Source: Bacteroidales bacterium UBA6340 (lineage in GTDB: Bacteria > Bacteroidota > Bacteroidia > Bacteroidales > Paludibacteraceae). From it: a stretch of 7,565 nt of DNA. The translations under genes were made by a program, and so were the position numbers. Position 1 is the first letter of the stretch. Every line of letters begins with the position of its first letter. The stretch spans positions 21,729 through 29,293 of the forward strand of contig DJSG01000047.1 of the NCBI GenBank assembly GCA_002440265.1, written 5' to 3'. The notes beneath the pieces are model-generated. The model ran no database searches and was not told the origin of the DNA. It saw only the letters and a program-made list of their open reading frames with translations. Positions 5,921-7,565 of the stretch are shown here, piece by piece.

Positions 5921-7249
5921 ATGCTTAGGGATGTTATCAAACAACTCATTGTTCTCAACCAGAACCACATACCGTTTCCGCTAAAAGAGCGGGACGACCG
6001 ATTGCCGTTACACTCGGGACAAATCATCACTATCCCGGGAGTCCGCCGCTGCGGCAAGTCTTGCAAGATGAAGATTGCCATCAATGAATTGGTAAATAGC
6101 GGCATCTCGCCGCAGAACATACTATGGATAGGGTTTGACGATGAGCGACTGGCGGATATGCAGGTACAAGACCTGAACGAGGTGTTCGAGGCTTATCGCG
6201 AACTATATCCCGCCACTCCGCTTTCGGAGGTTTATATGTTTTTTGACGAGATACAGAATATCAACGGTTGGGAATTGTTCGTTATTCGGGTGTTCAAGAA
6301 CTATTGTTCCAACATATTCATCAGCGGAAGCAATGCCAAGATGCTCAGCCAAGAGGTGGCAACGGCTCTGCGGGGGTGGGCGTTGGAGTATAAGACGTAT
6401 CCGCTGAGTTTCTCGGAGTATTGCCGTTTCGTGGATATTCCTACCGAGCGTTTGGACGAGCAGCAAACCACACAACTGCGTCTGGCATGGGATACCTACA
6501 ACCGCCAGGGAGGTTTTCCCGAGGTGGTGCTGACGCATGATGCTATTTTGAGGGACAAACAGCTGCAGAGTTACTACAATGCAATGCTGTTCAGAGACTT
6601 GGTGGAGCGTCATCGAATCAGCAATATCGGAGTGTTGCGCTATTTTATCAAGCGCATTATGAATAATGTTACCAAACCGACCAGCATCAATGGCATCTAC
6701 AATGATATCCGTTCCCAAGGACTAAAGGTGAGCAAGGACGAACTCTATCTCTGGGCGGACTATCTATGCGAGAGTTTTATGTTCATTCGGGTCCCCCGCT
6801 ACACATCTTCGCTTGTCAGAGAGGAACAAGGACTCAAGAAATACTATTTTATAGACAATGGTATGCGCAGGAGTATTCTGCTTCCGCATAGTCAGGATGA
6901 TGGTAAACTGTTGGAAAGCAATGTCTTCTTGCATCTCTGCCGTTCTTGTGGCGAGTTGGATAAAATTTACTACTTTATGGGGGACAAAGAGTGTGATTTT
7001 GTGGTGCAACGCGGAGAGCAGGTTCTGCAACTCGTACAAGCATGTTGGCAGTTGGAGGATACTGAGACACGGGAGCGGGAAGTGGCAGGTCTGTTGGAAG
7101 CCGGTCAAATCACCGGTTGTACCCGATTGAGTATTATCACTCGCGACAGAGAGGAAACCATTGTGCGCGACGGACTTACCATTCACGTGCTTCCCGCTTG
7201 GAAATGGATGCTCCATCCTTCTTTGCTCCGTTCTTCTATAGATGGGTAA
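5921..7249 (+). CDS. AAA+ ATPase with DUF4143 C-terminal domain
   Basis: The 442-residue protein has a Walker A motif GVRRCGKS (residues 40-47), a Walker B VYMFFDEIQ (104-112, with D109 and E110), and the SGSNAKML sensor-like segment (135-142) followed by LRGWALEYKTYPLSFSEY, all characteristic of this ATPase family. The C-terminal half is DUF4143-like (about 225-430): YYFIDNGMRR, then LLESNVFLHL and GDKECDFVV (E332 and D359), as in the restriction-fold domain of these proteins. The usual E/Q-x-K position reads LVQACW, so it lacks the lysine and nuclease activity is doubtful. The cellular role of the family is not established; such genes are often multicopy in Bacteroidetes. Length is full and no frameshift is seen. 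The start fits family N-termini (MLRDVIKQLI). It is divergent from the nuclease relic and bracketed by a noncoding repeat. Confidence 0.9.
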   Translation: MLRDVIKQLIVLNQNHIPFPLKERDDRLPLHSGQIITIPGVRRCGKSCKMKIAINELVNSGISPQNILWIGFDDERLADMQVQDLNEVFEAYRELYPATPLSEVYMFFDEIQNINGWELFVIRVFKNYCSNIFISGSNAKMLSQEVATALRGWALEYKTYPLSFSEYCRFVDIPTERLDEQQTTQLRLAWDTYNRQGGFPEVVLTHDAILRDKQLQSYYNAMLFRDLVERHRISNIGVLRYFIKRIMNNVTKPTSINGIYNDIRSQGLKVSKDELYLWADYLCESFMFIRVPRYTSSLVREEQGLKKYYFIDNGMRRSILLPHSQDDGKLLESNVFLHLCRSCGELDKIYYFMGDKECDFVVQRGEQVLQLVQACWQLEDTETREREVAGLLEAGQITGCTRLSIITRDREETIVRDGLTIHVLPAWKWMLHPSLLRSSIDG

Positions 7250-7289
7250 TTTCGTTGTTGTCCGTTGTTGACCACATATTTAATGTGAG

Positions 7290-7329
7290 CGTATGGAGTT
7301 TATGGCTTTCGTATGGAATTTGTGGCTAT
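7290..7329 (+). repeat. 20-bp tandem duplication
   Basis: CGTATGGAGTTTATGGCTTT (7290-7309) is followed directly by a second unit (7310-7329) that matches at 17 of 20 positions. It lies about 40 bp after the ATPase stop codon. Confidence 0.75.
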
Positions 7330-7339
7330 TGGTGATAAT

Positions 7340-7352
7340 ACGGCGTAGCCGT
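7340..7352. terminator. Short GC-rich hairpin downstream of the ATPase
   Basis: ACGGC (7340-7344) pairs with GCCGT (7348-7352) across a GTA loop, about 90 nt after the ATPase stop. The stem is short and no run of T follows directly, so terminator function is only a possibility. Confidence 0.25.
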
Positions 7353-7392
7353 CCGTTCATTTAAGTCCCGATAATGCCAATTCTTGGCTAAT

Positions 7393-7450
7393 TACATGTT
7401 TCTCTGTATTTTAATGGTTCTGCATAGCTTTAATGTAGCCTATACCCGAT
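7393..7450 (+). repeat. Dispersed noncoding repeat, copy B (downstream of ATPase)
   Basis: The 5' part (7392-7427) matches copy C at 34 of 36 positions. The 3' part (7429-7450) matches copy A at 21 of 22. It therefore links all three copies into one family. Confidence 0.75.
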
Positions 7451-7530
7451 AATGCATTAACGAATGATTAATGGCAATTAACGGAGAACCATCACCCGCC
7501 AATGCAATTCATGGTCAATTCGCGGATAGT

Positions 7531-7565
7531 TACATGTTTCTCTGCATTTTAATGGTTCTGCATGG
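7531..7565 (+). repeat. Dispersed noncoding repeat, copy C (cut by window end)
   Basis: TACATGTTTCTCTGCATTTT and the following TTCTGCATGG repeat copy B 138 bp later, differing at two positions. The copy runs off the window, so the 3' block and any further copies cannot be seen. Confidence 0.75.

Larger units (their letters stand above)
7250..7565. other. Repeat-rich noncoding region at the window end
   Basis: I see no credible gene here. Besides the repeats listed separately, it has two 10-bp-spaced CGTTGTTG words (7253-7260, 7263-7270), a 5-bp stem CACAT/ATGTG (7273-7277, 7283-7287) and a stem GCCAA/TTGGC (7376-7380, 7384-7388). A CCCGATAATGC word occurs at 7367-7377 and 7445-7455, with a variant CCCGCCAATGC at 7495-7505. 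The sequence is cut by the window edge inside a repeat copy. Confidence 0.65.

Noticed and set aside
7117..7335. 72-codon + frame overlapping the ATPase 3' end
   Set aside because: It overlaps the intact ATPase and its end is translated from the 20-bp tandem duplication; no recognisable domain.
5692..7565. Insertion sequence or transposon carrying the ATPase
   Set aside because: No transposase, no terminal inverted repeats and no target-site duplication seen; only direct noncoding repeats.

Overview
The window looks like a Bacteroidales (Bacteroidetes) chromosome fragment. The evidence is a Bat ('aerotolerance') gene cluster in the B-C-D-E order typical of that order, translation starts in A-rich context without a clear Shine-Dalgarno, and a promoter matching the Bacteroidetes TTTG / TAnnTTTG consensus. 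Genus cannot be settled by eye.

Positions 1-4627 hold the distal part of a bat operon on the + strand: batB (58-1086), batC (1089-1811), batD (2052-3923) and batE (3920-4627). Genes upstream of batB (usually moxR, a DUF58 gene and batA) lie outside the window. The four products are membrane or periplasmic proteins: a VWA/MIDAS protein held by membrane helices, a TPR lipid-free exported protein with a polyglutamine tail, a large beta-rich periplasmic protein with one membrane anchor, and a TPR-membrane-SH3 protein. They are thought to form an envelope complex linked to stress tolerance. The operon is tight (2-nt gap, 4-nt overlap) except for 240 bp between batC and batD, which contains a degenerate 11-bp-period tandem array. 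A 29-bp-period direct repeat precedes batB.

Positions 4678-5611 on the - strand carry a DUF1016/YhcG-type PD-(D/E)XK nuclease gene convergent with batE. It appears broken: the start supported by the promoter (5611) is in one frame, the rest of the protein is in another, and about 40-50 family residues are missing at the join near 5521. An automated caller would instead report a 322-residue ORF starting at 5646, which lies inside the promoter.

Positions 5921-7249 on the + strand encode a DUF4143-type AAA+ ATPase, divergent from the nuclease relic. Its leader has an 11-bp-stem hairpin flanked by two smaller alternative hairpins built from the same TTTCCT/AGGAAA half-sites. The gene is bracketed by same-orientation copies of a short noncoding repeat (5692-5766; 7393-7450; 7531 to the window end). 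The last 300 bases are repeat-rich and noncoding. The half after 4628 is visibly more AT-rich than the bat operon and reads as an accessory island next to a core operon.
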